DNA of 38,365 nt from an uncultured Caryophanales bacterium (GTDB lineage: Bacteria; Bacillota_I; Bacilli_A; RF39; UBA660). Positions 38,359 through 38,365 of the stretch are shown one piece after another. Positions within the stretch are counted from its first letter, which is position 1, and each line of letters starts with the position of its first letter. The stretch is taken from positions 1-38,365 of the forward strand of contig CAMOQR010000012.1 in assembly GCA_946623125.1 (NCBI GenBank), read 5' to 3'. The notes under the pieces were generated by a model. The model did not search any database, was not told where the DNA came from, and worked only from the letters and a program-made list of their open reading frames with translations. Position numbers and translations under genes: made by a program.

Positions 38359-38365
38359 ATGAATG
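38359..38365 (+). CDS. Start of a gene cut by the window edge
   Basis: ATG at 38359 with AAAGGGGGA at the right distance upstream and a -10 box before it. Only two codons and one base are present. Confidence 0.55.

Overview
The window is very AT-rich DNA with standard-code stops (TGA terminates, TGG encodes Trp), strong AGGAGG-type ribosome binding sites, U-rich intrinsic terminators and a T-box riboswitch. It carries an LtaS-type lipoteichoic acid synthase relative, an OatA-like wall acyltransferase, SipS-type signal peptidases and lipobox proteins. This points to a monoderm, walled Bacillota, probably an uncultured gut member of the Bacilli (Erysipelotrichia / RF39-like). That placement is inference, because no rRNA is present. 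Nearly all genes are on the + strand. Three minus-strand genes (14971-15834, 18840-20252, 33871-34113) lie convergent to plus-strand genes.

Region 1 (1-8437) is housekeeping: the 3' part of pheT; a one-pass membrane protein; an operon of a YgjP-like metallopeptidase, a SpoU/TrmH rRNA methyltransferase, rimM, trmD and a coiled-coil protein; a two-pass membrane protein with a tiny downstream ORF; rplS behind a structured leader; and lepB. Region 2 (8438-18823) is cell envelope: a small gene broken at an A7 tract, a 1055-aa MacB-like ABC fusion, an acyltransferase-3 protein with two SGNH domains (the second lacks the catalytic Ser), a membrane protein with FDPNTGKPI repeats, a DUF4352-like anchor protein, a membrane-tethered thioredoxin-fold protein, and two related lipoproteins flanking a coiled-coil membrane protein.

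Region 3 (18840-26669) holds a glycosyltransferase diverging from the most interesting locus, a compact operon at 20379-22323. It encodes two WXG100-like proteins that are paralogues of each other and surround two proteins of a second helical family. The second member of that family is fused through an Ala/Pro/Gly linker to a SleB-like peptidoglycan hydrolase. It looks like a type VII (ESX-like) secreted muralytic effector with dedicated partners. An LtaS-like enzyme, a zinc-ribbon/DUF4352 protein, a leaderless SpaA/Cna_B-like protein with an overlapping partner, and 3-methyladenine glycosylase follow.

Region 4 (26720-33842) has two unknowns, a VTC/DUF4956/ComEC-like beta-lactamase operon, a T-box with an Asp (GAC) specifier in front of aspS, a second signal peptidase I and a tandem pair of DUF4230 proteins. 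Region 5 (33871-38365) is accessory: small unknowns, membrane proteins, an HTH regulator with membrane segments and a zinc ribbon, an ASCH-GNAT fusion overlapping a stand-alone ASCH gene, a membrane protein whose promoter spacer is a perfect palindrome, a second ORF broken at an A7 tract, and the first bases of a gene cut by the window edge.

Two window-wide habits stand out: extended -10 promoters (TGnTATAAT) with poor -35 boxes, and terminator hairpins whose 5' arm contains the stop codon of the preceding gene.
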